The translations under genes were made by a program, and so were the position numbers. 64,000 nucleotides of DNA from Buxus sempervirens (lineage: Eukaryota > Streptophyta > Magnoliopsida > Buxales > Buxaceae). The notes beneath the pieces were generated by a model, which saw nothing but the letters and a program-made list of their open reading frames with translations, was not told the DNA's origin and did no database searches. The stretch spans positions 17,386,366 to 17,450,365 of the forward strand of contig OX387185.1 of NCBI GenBank assembly GCA_947561395.2, written 5' to 3'. Below, one piece after another: positions 23,465 to 35,400 of this stretch; positions within the stretch are counted from its first letter, which is position 1, and each line of letters starts with the position of its first letter.

Positions 23465-24263
23465 GGCACATTCTCGAAAAGCTCAAGGACGACCTCCATT
23501 CAACCGCAACTGGTTATTATGATTATAACTCGATCATCTGTGATCTCTATCCATTCTCCTACACCCAAACTTTAGCAAGAAAGCATAATTTAGGATTCCT
23601 CTCATTGCTTCCTGTCGCAGTCATACTTCAAGTTACTATTTACTCCGATTGAAGGAGAGACCCTAACATTGGCAAGGAGGTTGCGGCCGCCCTTGACTCC
23701 TAGTCTTGTACTTTGATTACGGCTACAGGATTACGTGCAGCCGGTCCCGAAACCATTTTTGGTCAAGCTAGGTGATTGTCAGAACATCGGCTAAGTAATA
23801 TTCCTGGGCGAACCCCCGAATTAACTTTGTTAACAGACACCCCCTACCTCCTTTCCTTATACTTTGATTACAACTATAAGGTCAGGGGAGGCTGGTACTG
23901 TCAACCCAGTTGATTTAATTTTGTTTTATTTCCTTTTGAGTTACTTGAGGATTTATTGTAATCAACGGTTGCGTTTTTAGCGACTGATATCTAAAAAAGT
24001 ACTTTCTTATCGCCTATTGTCGTTTTCAAACACGAATAGGAACCCAAACTAAGACCAAACCCTTTGTCTTCATTCTCTCGTCTAATCAGTTTTATTACAG
24101 ATAACTTGTAGTACGACTAGACCGACGCTGGTTTAGATCTGAAACAAGTGCCCGGGGTCACGATCCGACCCAAATCATTGTATCGATAGATACTGGCACG
24201 CCCGCACAAAGACACATCATCCCTATGGCCACGTGTCGAGCCTGAACTAATTTGGGAGCAACA

Positions 24264-24438
24264 TCCTTTTTTGGCACGTCTGGTGAGACCCCTCGTCTTT
24301 GAAAGGGCAGTAATAACAAGAAGAAGTATTCGACATATGGATAATATGATGCCAGAAGAACATGCCGAATGACAGGCAAATCCGCAGCCGGAACCTAATG
24401 AATGTCTAATCCAGGCCAAACAAGGTCTCAGCCAACAA
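24264..24438 (+). other. Primer-binding region and leader of the Tat element
   Basis: The LTR is followed by TCCTTTTTTGGCACGTC and TGGTGAGACC, where a tRNA primer site should lie. I cannot match it to a tRNA with confidence. The remaining bases are a short leader with a decayed frame. Confidence 0.4.
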
Positions 24439-26317
24439 ATGGCAGGGTTTGGCCAAGGACTTAATAAGCTTTCCACCGATAACAGTAGAATTTTAGCTGC
24501 GTTACATGAGGGATTTTCAACGATGGCTAGACTGGCGTTGGTGGCTGAACGGGCTGAATCGGCCACCTCCGGCCCAAATGCCCAGGGAAGACCAATTATT
24601 ATGGAACAACCACCACCCGAAAACCCGGGAGGCAACGGACAAAATAGGATGGCCGGCAATAATGCCGGTGGAATAGAAATCCCTCATACTATCCCAGTTC
24701 CTGTTAATGCACCTCCTCCTGAGGCACACATAGGGGGCAACGGGAAATGCATGAAAATCATAGGGAAGAGATGAGCCTGAGAAATATGGCCATGAACCGA
24801 AACTATATCCAAAATTTAGTTCAAGAAATAGTCAGAGATCCCTATAACCGACGAATGACCAGACCGGTCTACCGAAAACCCTACCTGGCTTGGATAGACC
24901 ATCAATTTGAGTTTCCTAGGGGATTCAAAATTCCAGAATTCACCCTATTCTCGGGTTAAGATCACCAATCCACTATAGAGCACATTGGCCAGTTCACGGT
25001 ACAGTGTGGGGAGGGTTCCGGTAATGACTTCCTTAAATTAAGGTTTTTTGGGAATTCATTGACCGGAAAAGCCTTTACTTGGTACATCATGTTGCCAGCT
25101 AATTTTGTTGTGAATTGGGCAACGATGGAGGAAAAATTCCACTCCCAATTTTATTGAACAGAGCCCGAAGTGACCATGGTTGATCTTATTCGGCTGAGAC
25201 AACAACCATAGGAATTGGCTGATAAGTATATTGCATGATTCAAGTGCCTAAAGAACAAATACCGAATTCTATTACCCGAATCAGAATTTGCGAATTTAGC
25301 CTTGAACGGATTAGACTTTGAACTTCGAAAGAAGTTAGAAGGTGACAATTTGAGGACTTGTTCTAATTATCGACTAGAGCCACCAAATATGAATGGCTCT
25401 TACAAGAGGATGGGGAAAAGAAAGCTTTATCCTAGGGTTCATATTACAAAGACCCTAACTTTGAGTTAGGGACTATAGAGGTCATCGGAAAACAACCAAT
25501 GACTTGCCCGATTTTGCTCCGAAAATCTAAGGATGCCGGAGAGTCAAAGGCTATGAACACCTTCAGCCGAAATTATTCATTCGATATAAATCGAACGGCA
25601 GAGATATTTGATTCTCTTTTAAAAAATAGATTTTTCCGATTGACTAGAGACTATCCATTTGTCCCGGCCAACATAGTGGCTAAGGGCAAATATTTTAAAT
25701 GGTATGGATTAAAAACTCACGAAACTAACGAATGCACCATGTTACGGAATGTAATACAAAGAACATTGACAAGGGCCTTTTGAAGTTTTTGGAGCCAGAA
25801 GAAGAGCAAATGCAGGTGGACACGCAGCCGTTTCCAAAGAACGTGCCGGTCAATATGGTGTCTATAGGATTGCCGAAAAGAATTCCTGCAAGGAAAATTG
25901 ATCTAAACGAGCCCCCTTCTAGAGAAATAAAGGACCAGCCATCACCACGTTTTCAACCAAATCTATGACCAAGAGATTATTGGCGATACTCTGTTACTGA
26001 AGGCTGAGCTTGGCACAATGAAAGGTATGACGTGATTTGGGGAGAATGGTGGCACAAGCCAAGACCATTTCGTGGTAATGATGTACAGATCAAAGGAAAA
26101 CAGAGGCTGCTAGAAAGCTCGGCCTCGACATCCTCCCGTTTTTCATCTACAAGGGTCACAGATGCCAATAGATCAAAGGCAACTTTAGAATCCTTTGAGG
26201 ATGCTCTTTTGGGGTTAAGTTTAACACCCAAATTGTCGCCAAAAGAAGAGAAGGCATCAGAAATCCTCTGTAGTGAATGCAAGCGAAAGATATCAACTAG
26301 TCCTCGCCACCTGCAGG
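24439..26317 (+). pseudogene. Gag of the Tat element, left part
   Basis: Frames 24439-24774 and 24747-25440 encode a Pro/Gly-rich N-terminus and then the Gag core: FKIPEFTLFSG, SLTGKAFTWY and WATMEEKFHSQFY, with LADKYIA and GLDFELRKKL beyond. Stops occur after FSG, after SQFY and twice more near 25211 and 25240. 25499-25783 resembles the post-core region of Tat Gag (YFKWYGLKTHETNECTML), followed by a linker to 25968. The frame 26032-26312 continues to the insertion point of a solo LTR. Non-functional. Confidence 0.8.
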
Positions 26318-26427
26318 TGTAGACACCCCAAATTGTACTTCAATATAAGAGAACCCTCAAAAAGAAATTCAAAACATTTTATTTGAGCTTTGACATATGT
26401 CAAACACTCAAAAACACTAAAAATAAT

Positions 26428-26700
26428 GCTAACCGCACTGAATATACGGTTTTTGAGAATTTGGTCTCAACCGCTCTGTATGTGCGATTGCGACCGCACA
26501 CACAGCACGGTTGATGTTCATGCTTCTCGCGTGAGTCGCCACGTGGCTTCCGGAACCTTCGGCCGTTGAGCCACGTCGACAGCAATCATGACGAGCGTAA
26601 CTGAATTGAAACCGCCCTGTATGTGCGGTTGGGTTGAATTTGCATAGAAACCGCACATATAGTGACGGTTTTGTGGAAATCGCACTGTGTATGCGGTTTT
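26428..26700. repeat. Inverted-repeat cassette, ACCGCAC/GTGCGGT word
   Basis: About six imperfect palindromes of roughly 20 bp, each ACCGC-(N)10-GCGGT-like (for example ACCGCACTGAATATACGGTT), are spaced over 270 bp between the LTR start and the TATA box. The same word family fills the cassettes at 33155-33430 and 53704-53975. Confidence 0.88.
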
Positions 26701-26898
26701 GGCTGTTTCGGGGATTTGCGAAATGGCTCGATCTCTAAGCTTTATTTACGCATATTACCTCTCTCTCAAGGACTTGAACTCCCTATTTCACCCTCCGAAA
26801 CTTACTAAATTACTCCAATTCAAGCCTTTAAGGAGAATTAGAATAATCTAGAAGAGTTTTTGGCATACCCTTGGGACTTTTCTACCCTTGGCTTTGCC

Positions 26899-26906
26899 TA
26901 TAAATA
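26899..26906 (+). promoter_or_regulatory. TATA box of the solo C LTR in Tat gag
   Basis: TATAAATA within GCCTATAAATAGAGGGATCC, the family C context, directly downstream of the inverted-repeat cassette. Confidence 0.7.
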
Positions 26907-28743
26907 GAGGGATCCTCCTCTTGCAAATGGCTAACAATTTGAAGCATTGAAGCTCTGCAAGAAGAAGGAAAACTCTGTTGGATTGTCTACTCAAGTGCTC
27001 AAGCTACCAAGGTAAAGCTCCATTTGATTTCCAGCATTCTCTTTACAATTCCAACTCTCATCTTCTACCTTTCTGTAGTGTAAGGCCACTTTGTGCATTT
27101 TTGCAACCCCAAACCTCTTCCAAAGTACCTGGGATTTCTCTCTAGCCGTAAAACGTGAAGAGAGAGCCTTGGGAAAAAGAAGTAGGAATGGATCTTCTAG
27201 GCTTAGAACCTACAAATGATGAAGAGCATGCTATTTGGTTATTTTGAGCCTATGGATGAATTTTCTGACGTTTGTTCATTTTGCTTCAGGAGAAGTTGTG
27301 TGAATCCTTGCTCTCAATAGCAATGGATTCTAGCCTTCTCCTAGAGAATTGATTTCCACATATTCACACACTTTTCACTATTTTCATCAAATAGGCTAGA
27401 TCTTGGATTTCCGTGTTTAATACGGGGAAATCTGAGGTTATTGGCTTTAGAATGAATTTTAGAACTTCATGAGATGATTTTTCTTGATTTCCGAGTGTTT
27501 TGGTCGAATTCACTTGCACACATGCACCAGTTTGGCTTTCTCTTCAAAAATTTTCAAAACAGGGCAGCATTTGTGGCCTGTCTTAGAATGCTCATAACTT
27601 CATCATCCGAATGATTTTTTGAGTGATTCCAAAGACATGTGATATATGGAATGGCCTGCTTTATATCTGGAAATTTTCGTTCATTTTTATGGAGCCAATT
27701 TTTGACACCATCTGTTCAAAGTCCGTAAGTCAGTTCAGCCCAGATTGCTCAACTTGCCGCTTTAATGGCACACCGTTTGCTCAATTTTAATCTGTTTTGA
27801 GTGATTTCAGTTTCTGAGTTTTCCTTGAGAAGTCTATTTTCATTTCCAACTAGTTTCAGTAGATTTTGATCTGATTTGTACCTTAGGTACTTGATTGACT
27901 CAGAGCTGCTCGCTGGCATAGTCCAGAGCTAATCTATGGTCTTCTAGGCCTGTTCAAGAGAGCACACAAGCAACATCTGGATGGAGTTTGATGTGAGGCT
28001 TATTTCCTTGGAAATATGGCACCACATACTTCATTCATATAAATTTTCACGGATTTTTATGGAGCCAAACTCCACAAATAAGGTTTTGAAATGCCTACTC
28101 ACCACTTTTTCTGAGTTATAACAGCAGATTTCAGTAGAACATTTCTCTCTCATTTTAAATCGGATTGAGCTGAATTTTTTACTGTATACTCTAATATATA
28201 CCAGTTTTCAAATGGCTTTGGTTTCATTGTATTTGGATTTAAATTGAATGAGTTATGGTTAATCAAAGCTTTCAAGCTCTTTTGGTCTGATTTCTTCAGA
28301 TTTGCCTTGGCTTGATTTTCTTCAAACTTGATTTAGATTTTTCTTTGCTCATGAAGTTCTGAAGTGATGTATCCACGAAGAGAGTTCAAGTTCATTGGAT
28401 TTCTCATGTGGAATAATCACATACAATGTGCTTATTTTAAGCATCTCTTTATTTATTTTTTATTAGCAAACAATTCTTAGTATGAGCAAGCATGTGGCAA
28501 CCGTCTTAGACGGATAAGTGGGGGTGCCTAACACCTTCCCCCACTCATAAATAATTCCCCTTACCTGATCTCTGGATTTTTCCTTGTATTAGAGCTACAT
28601 TGGCTCTATTTGGCATTTATGATCCCTTTGGTGTCCATTCACACCTTAACTTAAATGGTGGCGACTCATTGCTTTTATCGATCCCCGCGTGAAGATATTG
28701 GGAAGTCATCCTAGATGACATTTTTTCCATGTCTCACAGCAGG

Positions 28744-29720
28744 TTGGCAGAGGAAAATCCTTATCATCATGCTAGCAAGCGCAAAACTGGGGGGCAAGAA
28801 GGCAACCTAACTTTTTACCAATGATCCAGAGTTCTAGGTGGTTGTCGACTAGAACGGCATCTACGTACAGTACAAATAAGACAAGTTGGAAAGGAGATTT
28901 TCTAACTTATGAACAAGAGATGATGGTAAAAAGGAATAATCCTAGGATGGTAAAACCTCCTTTCATTAAGATTGGCCATTGTAGAAAACTAACACATCCC
29001 AAATTTCCTTCTTATCCACAGGAAGAAGTTGCAGCCATGACAAGAACTCAAAAGAGGCGATGGCAGCAACAACAGGTCAGGTGGCATCAGGAGCAAAGTT
29101 CGGGGTCATCTCGGGCCTATAAATATTCTCGGTTCACAACAGGAAGTTTATTCCTGAACTACTGAAAGTCAAGAAGAGTCCGCACTCAATACACCTTCTA
29201 TTCCGGAGATAATACCGGATCCTGTTCCTAACAGAGCATCCCCGACAACCGAGAAGTCTTTTTCTGAAGAAGACTTGGTCGATAATTTTGCAGGACGGGA
29301 TGAAGAGCAGTTACTAATAGACCAGATGTTGGTAGAATATAACAAAACGTCAATATTGTCAACAGAAAAGATATCGGAGGAAATGGTGTCTGAGCCCCAG
29401 GAAACTAAGGATACGATTCACCGAAAACTCTAACACCAACGAGTGACTGCACTTCACTGCTAGAAATTTGTTTCGGACGAATGCCCTCAATTCCTCTAGA
29501 CTATCACATGGTTTTTACCTTACCAATGACATTTGAAGCAAACATGGAGTTGCCAAGGTTAGAAGAGATAAGTGAAAAGGTGGGCCCTAAAGCACTATAC
29601 ATGGTTGATCCAAACCAGCTTGAATCCACCGGAGAAAACCAAGAACCAGCTACTAGCGAGCAAGTCGGCCCGGTTGAAAAGATAAGCTTTACTAAACCAA
29701 CAAAAGCTATGACTTGACAT
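28744..29720 (+). pseudogene. Tat gag-protease spacer, right of the solo LTR
   Basis: Sequence resumes after the GCAGG duplication. Frames 28821-29165 (a basic Gln/Arg-rich stretch around KRRWQQQQVRWHQ) and 29481-29717 (acidic, ending at the protease) are in different phases with several stops between. This is the poorly conserved region between Gag and protease in Tat elements. No catalytic motif is expected or seen. Confidence 0.55.
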
Positions 29721-30224
29721 TTGAAGCTTTTATTTATAAAGGTTCACATGAATGGGATTCCTGTGAATAGGGTTTTGATCGACAATGGAGCAGCGGTTAA
29801 TTTCATACCGATCAGCACTATGAAAAAATTGAAAAAGAATTTCCAGGATTTAATTCATTTTGATGTAACTGTTACTAACTTTGCAAATGGAATTACAGGA
29901 ACAAGAGGAATCCTCCCGATCGAACTTACGGTCGGGACACGGCAATCTCTCATGGCTTTCTTTGTCATCAAATCGTCTGCTGGATACAATGCGTTGTTGG
30001 GAAGAGATTGGATCCATTCGAATGGATATGTACCATCTTCTCTACATCAATCGTTGTTTTTTTGGAAAGATGATGATGTAGAAGAAATTAAAGTTGATAG
30101 CCGGCCTTTCGTCGTAGATTCCAATGCCGCACATGCTTCTCTTTATGGGGAAGGAATAGGACCCATATCCTTTATAGGTTATGATAAAAATGGACGGCCG
30201 ATTACTTCGATTTCGGCGGAATAA
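29721..30224 (+). pseudogene. Aspartic protease of the Tat element
   Basis: The frame shows VLIDNGAAVNFIP (active-site Asp in D-N-G, a form common in this lineage), then FFVIKSSAGYNALLGRDWIHSN and VPSSLHQ, the flap-to-C-terminus signature of Tat proteases. It would cleave the Gag-Pol polyprotein. The open frame ends at 30224, and pol continues in another phase from 30181, so a frameshift separates them. Confidence 0.85.
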
Positions 30225-31124
30225 GACATTACCCAACAACAACCAGTGGAACAAGAATCAGCCAAAGTTGCTGAATTCAAAGAGTTACCCCATGATAGTT
30301 GACCATCAAGAGTTGTTTGAAAAGGCAAGAGCCGTCATGGGGAAGAGAGCAGCTTATATACAGGAATTAAAGTTATTGGAGCTACAACAAGTTTTAAAGC
30401 CGTCGGAGAATGTTGAGGTAACTGCAAGTTATGCCGAATTCATCAACGAACAAGATGACAGGACAGTAAATAATCAGGACGAAATAACTTTCGCCGATCT
30501 ACAGGCAGCACCAGCCAAGCTGGAAGACTTGAAAGTTGAGACTCAAGACCCATTAGAAGAGATCAACTTAGGGATAGAAAAGGAGCGGAGGCCTTTATAT
30601 ATAAGTCAATTGCTACCGTCGAAAGTCAAAAAGAAGATGAAGCAATTACTAACCGAGTACTCCGATTGTTTTGCTTGGAATTATCATGAGATGCCGGGAC
30701 TAAATCGAAAAATTGTAGAACACTGGCTCCCAATCAAACCTGAATACAAGCCATTCAAACAACCTCCCAGGAGGATGTCTGATGATGTAATTAGTAAGGT
30801 TAAGGTAGAAATAGAACGGCTTTTAGCAGCAGGGTTTATTAGGCCTATTCGGTATACCGATTGGCTTTCTAATATTGTACCAGTTGTTAAGAAGAATGGT
30901 CAAATTCGGGTTTGTATAGATTTCCGTAATATAAATTCTGCAACTCCCAAAGATGAATATCCTATGCCGATAGCTGATTTGTTAGTCGACAACGCCTTTC
31001 GGCATAAATTTTTGTTTTTTATGAATGGGCATTTTGGTTATAATAAGATCTTTATTGCAGAAGATGTATCAAAAACGGCATTCCGGTGTTCGGGGGCTTT
31101 AGGGACTTATTGTTGGGTAGTCAT
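30225..31124 (+). pseudogene. Reverse transcriptase of the Tat element, N-terminal part
   Basis: An intact stretch of one frame carries the RT fingers and palm: YKPFKQPPRRMSDDV, then VKKNGQIRVCIDFRNIN (motif with the first catalytic Asp region) and the following KDEYPMPIADLLVD and KTAFRCSGALGTYCW. It stops at 31124, where a reversed solo LTR is inserted; the palm continues at 34001. Residues after 31124 in the open frame are LTR sequence. Confidence 0.88.
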
Positions 31125-32949
31125 TGTGAGAAATGGATTCGTCATCTCGGATGACTTCCGATATCGTCACGCGGGGATTGATAAAAATGTTATGAGTCGC
31201 CACTATCTATTTTGGGGTGTGAATGGACACCAAAGGGTTCATAGACGCCAAATAGAGCCAAAGTAGCTCTAATACAAGACAAAAATCCAGAGATTAGGTA
31301 CGGGGAATTATTTATGAGCGGGGGAAGGTGTTAGGCACCCCCACTCATCCGTCTAAGATGGTTACCGCATGCTTGCTTATGCTTTAAATCATTTGTTAGT
31401 AAAATGGACTAAGAGGTGCTTAACAAGCACAATGTGTGTGACCCTTCCACATGAGAAGTCTAATGAGCTTAGACTCTCTTTGTGGATCCATCACCTCTAA
31501 AGCTTCATGAGTGAAGGGAAATCAAAGTGAAAATGAAGAAAATCAAGCTAAGGCAAATCTGGAGAAATCAGATCGAAAGAGCTTGAAAGCTTCGATTAAC
31601 CATAACTCATTCAATTTAAATCCAAATCCAATGAAACCAAAGCCATTTGAAAACTGGTATATAGTAGAGTCTACAGTAAAAAGTTCAACTCAATCCGATT
31701 CAAAATGAAAGAGAAATCCATATCTGAAATTTGCTGTTTATAATATATCAAAAGTGATGGGTAGGCATTTTCAAAGTCCTATTCGTGGAGTTTGGCTCAA
31801 TAACAATTCATGAAAATTGGTATGGGGGAAGTATGTAGGGCCATCTTTCCAAAGAAAAAAACCTCACACCAATCTCTGTCCGGATGTGACTTGTGTGCTC
31901 TCTTGAACAGGCCTAGAAGACCACAGATGAGCTCTGGACTATGCCAGCGAGCACCTCTGAGTCCATTGAGCACCCAAGGCACAAAACAGATTGAAATCTG
32001 CCGAAACCAGTTGGAAATGAAAATAGACTTCTCAAAGAAAACTCAGAAACTGGAATCACATGAAACGGATTAAAACTGAGCAAATAGTGCACCATCAAAG
32101 CGGCAAGTTCAGCAATCTGGGCTGAACTGTCTTACAAACTTTGAAGAGATGGTGTCAAAAATTGGCTACATGGAAGTGGACGAAAATTTCCAGATATCAA
32201 GTAGGCTTTCCAATCTATCACATGTCTTTGGAATCACTCAAAAATTCATCCGGAGGATGAAGTTATAAGCATTCCAAGACAGGCCATAGATCTGCCCTGT
32301 TTTGAAGTTTTTGGAGAGGAAACATGGAAACCAGTGCATGTGTGCATGTGGATTCGACCAAAACCTCAAAAATCCAACAAAAACAAACTCATGAAGTCCT
32401 AGAAGTTCATTCTAAGGCCTGGGACCTCAGATTTTCCATATTGAACATGGAAAGCCCAAGATCTAGCCTATTTGATGAAAATAGTGAAAAGTGGGTGTGA
32501 AGATGTGGAAAATCACATTCCTATGAGAAGGTCGGAATCCATGGCTATTGAGAGCATGGATTCACATCTTCTCTAAATATAAAATAAATCAGAGAAGCAT
32601 TCATGGGTTCAAAATAACCATATAACATGCTTTTCATCATTTGAGGGTTCTAAACCTAGAGGATCCATTCCACCTTCTTTTTCCCCAGGCTCTCTCTTCA
32701 CGTTTTACGGCTAGAGAGGATTCCCAGGTACTTTAGAAGGGGTTTGGGGCTACAAACAACACCAAGGCCTTACACTATAGAAAGGTAGAAGATGAGAGAT
32801 TGCTAGAACATAAAAAGGAAGCAATAACTCAAATGGGCTTTACCTTAGTAGCTTGAACAGTTGAGTAGCCAATCCAGCAGAGGTTCTCCTTCTTCTTGCA
32901 GAGCTTCTAAGCTTCAGATTGTCAGCCATTTGCAAGAGGAGGACCCCTC

Positions 32950-32957
32950 TATTTATA
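32950..32957 (-). promoter_or_regulatory. TATA box of the reversed C LTR
   Basis: The minus strand reads GGCCTATAAATAGAGG, the family C context. It lies about 1043 bp from the LTR start, against 580 bp in the shorter copies. Confidence 0.7.
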
Positions 32958-33154
32958 GGCCAAGTCAAGGGTAGAAGAGTCCCAAGGGTAGGCCAAAAAG
33001 GCCTTCTAGATTATTCCAATTCTCCTCCAAGGCTTGAATTGGAGTAATTCAGCAAGTTTCGGAGGGTGAAATAGGGAGTTCAAGTCCCCAAGAGAGAGGT
33101 AATATGCGTAAATAAGGCTCAGAGATCGAGCTATTTCGCAAATCCTCGAAACAG

Positions 33155-33430
33155 CCAAAACCGTATACTCAGTGCGGTTTCTACACAACCGTCACTCAAA
33201 GTGCGGTTCACATACAAATTTAACCAAACCGTATATACAGGACGGTTCAATTCAGTTATGCTTTAATTGATTGCTGCCCACGCGGCTCAACGGCCGAAGC
33301 TTCGCGAAGCCACGTGGCCGCCAACGCAACAAGCATGGATCTGAACCGTGCTGTGTATACGGTTGCAACCGTGCATACAGGGCGGTTGACATCAAAATTA
33401 TAAAAAACCGTATACTCAGTACGGTTGGCA
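33155..33430. repeat. Inverted-repeat cassette, ACCGTAT/ATACGGT word
   Basis: Six or so units such as ACCGTATACTCAGTGCGGTT and ACCGTGCTGTGTATACGGTT. The word is the ACCGCAC family seen at 26428 and 53704 but with more ATACGGT arms. It sits just upstream (minus sense) of the TATA box. Confidence 0.85.
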
Positions 33431-33470
33431 CATTTTTGGTTGGTTTTGAGCCTTAGCTGCACAGGCCAAG

Positions 33471-33553
33471 CTTATTTACATGTAATATCGTTTAAGTAAA
33501 TGTCCTCGTATTTTTTTAATCTCCATTTACTTAAGATATTACATGTAAATAAG
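33471..33553. repeat. Long hairpin in U3
   Basis: Arms of about 30 bases (33471-33501 and 33525-33553) pair almost completely (CTTATTTACATGTAATATC with GATATTACATGTAAATAAG). A related hairpin with different arm bases occurs at 5317-5395. Confidence 0.75.
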
Positions 33554-34000
33554 CAAACACCCCCCCATTTGAATCCATTAAAAATATTTCCAGACCCAAA
33601 TTCCAAGTGAATAAAAAGTCAATTTTCCAGTTCCAGGCTAAATTTCGGTTTTTCAGGTCCGGTAAAAAGATTCAATATGTTGATACGAAGGTATTTGTCA
33701 AGATTAAAAATCTCAAAAAATTCATTTATGCAATAACATTGCTAAAAACCTAATTACCGGGAAAAATTATCTTCAAATCTTGCTTTAAAAAATATTTCAT
33801 TTTTTGGGGTCAAAAGTCAACAAAATTCAACCCGAAAAAGTTTGACTTTGCATAAAAGATTGAATTCGGGCCTTTTCCTTTGCGGCTTTGGATTCAAACG
33901 GTTTAAGGATCTCAAACCCAATGCTAAGAATTGAAAATTCAATAAAATATTTCTCTCCTTCAAGATTTATTAAAAATCGTGCAATTTTTGGGTGTCTACA

Positions 34001-34990
34001 GTCATGCTTTTCAGATTAAAGAATGCTGGGACAACATGCCAAAGGGCAATGAATTTGATTTTTCATGACATGATAGGCCAAATGTTGGAGGTATATATCG
34101 ACGATGTGGTCATAAAATCTCACAACGGGATTGATCATTTGTAGCATTTAAGACAAGTATTTGAGCGATTACGTAAGTACAATCTGAGGATGAACCCGCT
34201 AAAATGCGCTTTTGGTGTTACAGCTGGGAATTTTTTAGGCTTTCTCGTTCATCAAAGGGGGATAGAAGTTGACAAAAACAAAGTAAGAACGGTCATAGAG
34301 GCCAAACCGTTGGCCCATAAAAGACAGCTGTAGCGATTGATCGGTTAAGTAAACTTTTTAAGGAGATTCATTTCAAACTTGGCTGGAAAAACCAAAGTCC
34401 TTTCTCCTTTGCTAAGGTTAAAAGATACTGAATAGTTCATCTGGAATAATGAGCACCAAGCCGCATTTGATGAAATTAAACAATACCTGGCCAGACCACC
34501 CGTGTTGGTGCCTCCATCCAAAGACCGGCCATTAAAATTGTACATAGCGGCAATAGAGGATTCAATCGGAGTCCTACTAGCATAGGACAATGACCAAGGA
34601 TTTGAGCAGGCTATATATTATCTTAGCCGCTTCCTAAGTTCTGTGGAAGAAAGATATACCGGTTTAGAGAAGCTCTGCCTCATATTGTACTATGCAGCCA
34701 CCAAACTTCGTCATTACCTTCTTTCGATAAAAGAAGTTTATGTCATTGCAACTACAGATGTGGTCAAATACATGTTCATGCGTCCAACAGTAAGCGGCCG
34801 GCTCGGTAAGTGGACATTAGCTTTGATTGAATTTGACTTCAAGTATGTGTACCACAAAAAGCAGTCAAAGGACAAGCTTTGGCCGACTTCTTGGCCGATC
34901 ACCCATCTGGTATCTAGGAAAATTAACCAGATATCCCGGTTTTTCACGCCGGTTTATTTTATTCAGAGTTTCAGCCATCTACTCTGAAGT
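34001..34990 (+). pseudogene. Tat RT palm/thumb and first RNase H
   Basis: After the duplication the frame resumes with FRLKNAGTTCQRAMN and the catalytic VYIDDVVIKS (34090-34120). The RNase H region follows (FDEIKQYLARPPVL, then AIYYLSRFLSSVEERYTGLEKL, LRHYLLS). Stops occur at about 34142, 34332, 34348, 34430 and 34582. The protein would copy element RNA into DNA; this copy cannot. Confidence 0.85.
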
Positions 34991-35400
34991 TTGACGGGTC
35001 AAAAACAAAATCGGCTTCCGGGATCGGCATCATTATAATTTCGCTAACGAAAGAAAAACATGAATATGCATTCCAACTCGAAGAACAATCAACAAATAAT
35101 CAAGTAGAGTTTGAGGCTTTGATTATTGGCCTCAAAATCTTATGGGAAATGGGTGTTCACGCAGTTACCATCATGGGAGATTCTCAGCTAGTTCTGAAAC
35201 AAATGGAGGGACATTATAGTTGCAATAGCGAGATGTTAATACCTTTACTAAAAAAGGCAAGGTTTCTCGCCGGACAATTCAATCGGGTGGAATTTGAATA
35301 TAGGCCAAGGAATGAAAATTGTGAAGCTAATGAGCTTGCTCAAATTGAATCAGACCTCAGGCTTTACAGTTTGTCTCGAACGGTGACAATGCAATCTTTG
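34991..35400 (+). pseudogene. Second (archaeal-like) RNase H of the Tat element
   Basis: KFDGSKTKSASGIGII, then QVEFEALIIGLKIL, then GDSQLVLKQMEG and RPRNENCEANELAQ give the D-E-D order of an RNase H fold distinct from the first one. Two RNase H domains in tandem mark Tat-lineage elements. The start of the long open frame at 35119 is internal to this domain; its first part lies in the preceding sequence. Confidence 0.8.

Larger units (their letters stand above)
23107..24263 (+). repeat. 5' LTR of the Tat element
   Basis: It starts TGTTTACACCCGCC and ends GGGAGCAACA, identical in length to the 3' LTR. It contains a G-box palindrome (23143-23152), TGACGTCA (23269-23276) and TATAAAA (23458-23464), which outline a U3 promoter. 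The inner border is followed by the primer region. Confidence 0.92.
26318..28738 (+). mobile_element. Solo LTR, family C, inside Tat gag
   Basis: 2421 bp from TGTAGACACCCC to TGTCTCACA, flanked by perfect GCAGG duplications at 26313-26317 and 28739-28743. TATAAATA is at 26899, the conserved AGCCGTAAAACGTGAAG element is in 27138-27166, and a strong hairpin with GTGGGGG/CCCCCAC arms is at 28518-28544. Closely similar in layout to the LTR at 53593-56014 (TATA at +581 and +580). Confidence 0.93.
31125..34000 (-). mobile_element. Solo LTR, family C, reversed, inside Tat RT
   Basis: 2876 bp with outer edges TGTGAG (31125) and GGGTGTCTACA (34000), flanked by perfect GTCAT duplications at 31120-31124 and 34001-34005. 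It carries the reversed hairpin near 31319-31345, the AGCCGTAAAACGTGAAG element in 32690-32718, TATA at 32950-32957, and an inverted-repeat cassette 33155-33430. It is about 455 bp longer than the 2421-bp copy at 26318, mostly because of extra sequence between cassette and LTR start (33475-33985) that includes a hairpin. Confidence 0.93.

Noticed and set aside
26400-26656. Minus-strand frames in the cassette region (also 33006-33462 and 53728-53930)
   Set aside because: The same Arg/Ala-rich words recur because the inverted-repeat cassette is shared by three LTRs; these are not proteins.
26428-26700. CRISPR-like array of about 20-bp palindromic repeats with spacers
   Set aside because: Units are imperfect and variable, spacers are irregular, there are no cas genes, and the context is a plant LTR with target duplications.
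31125-31266. C-terminal 47 residues of the RT open frame
   Set aside because: They are translated from the reversed solo C LTR; the true RT palm resumes at 34001.
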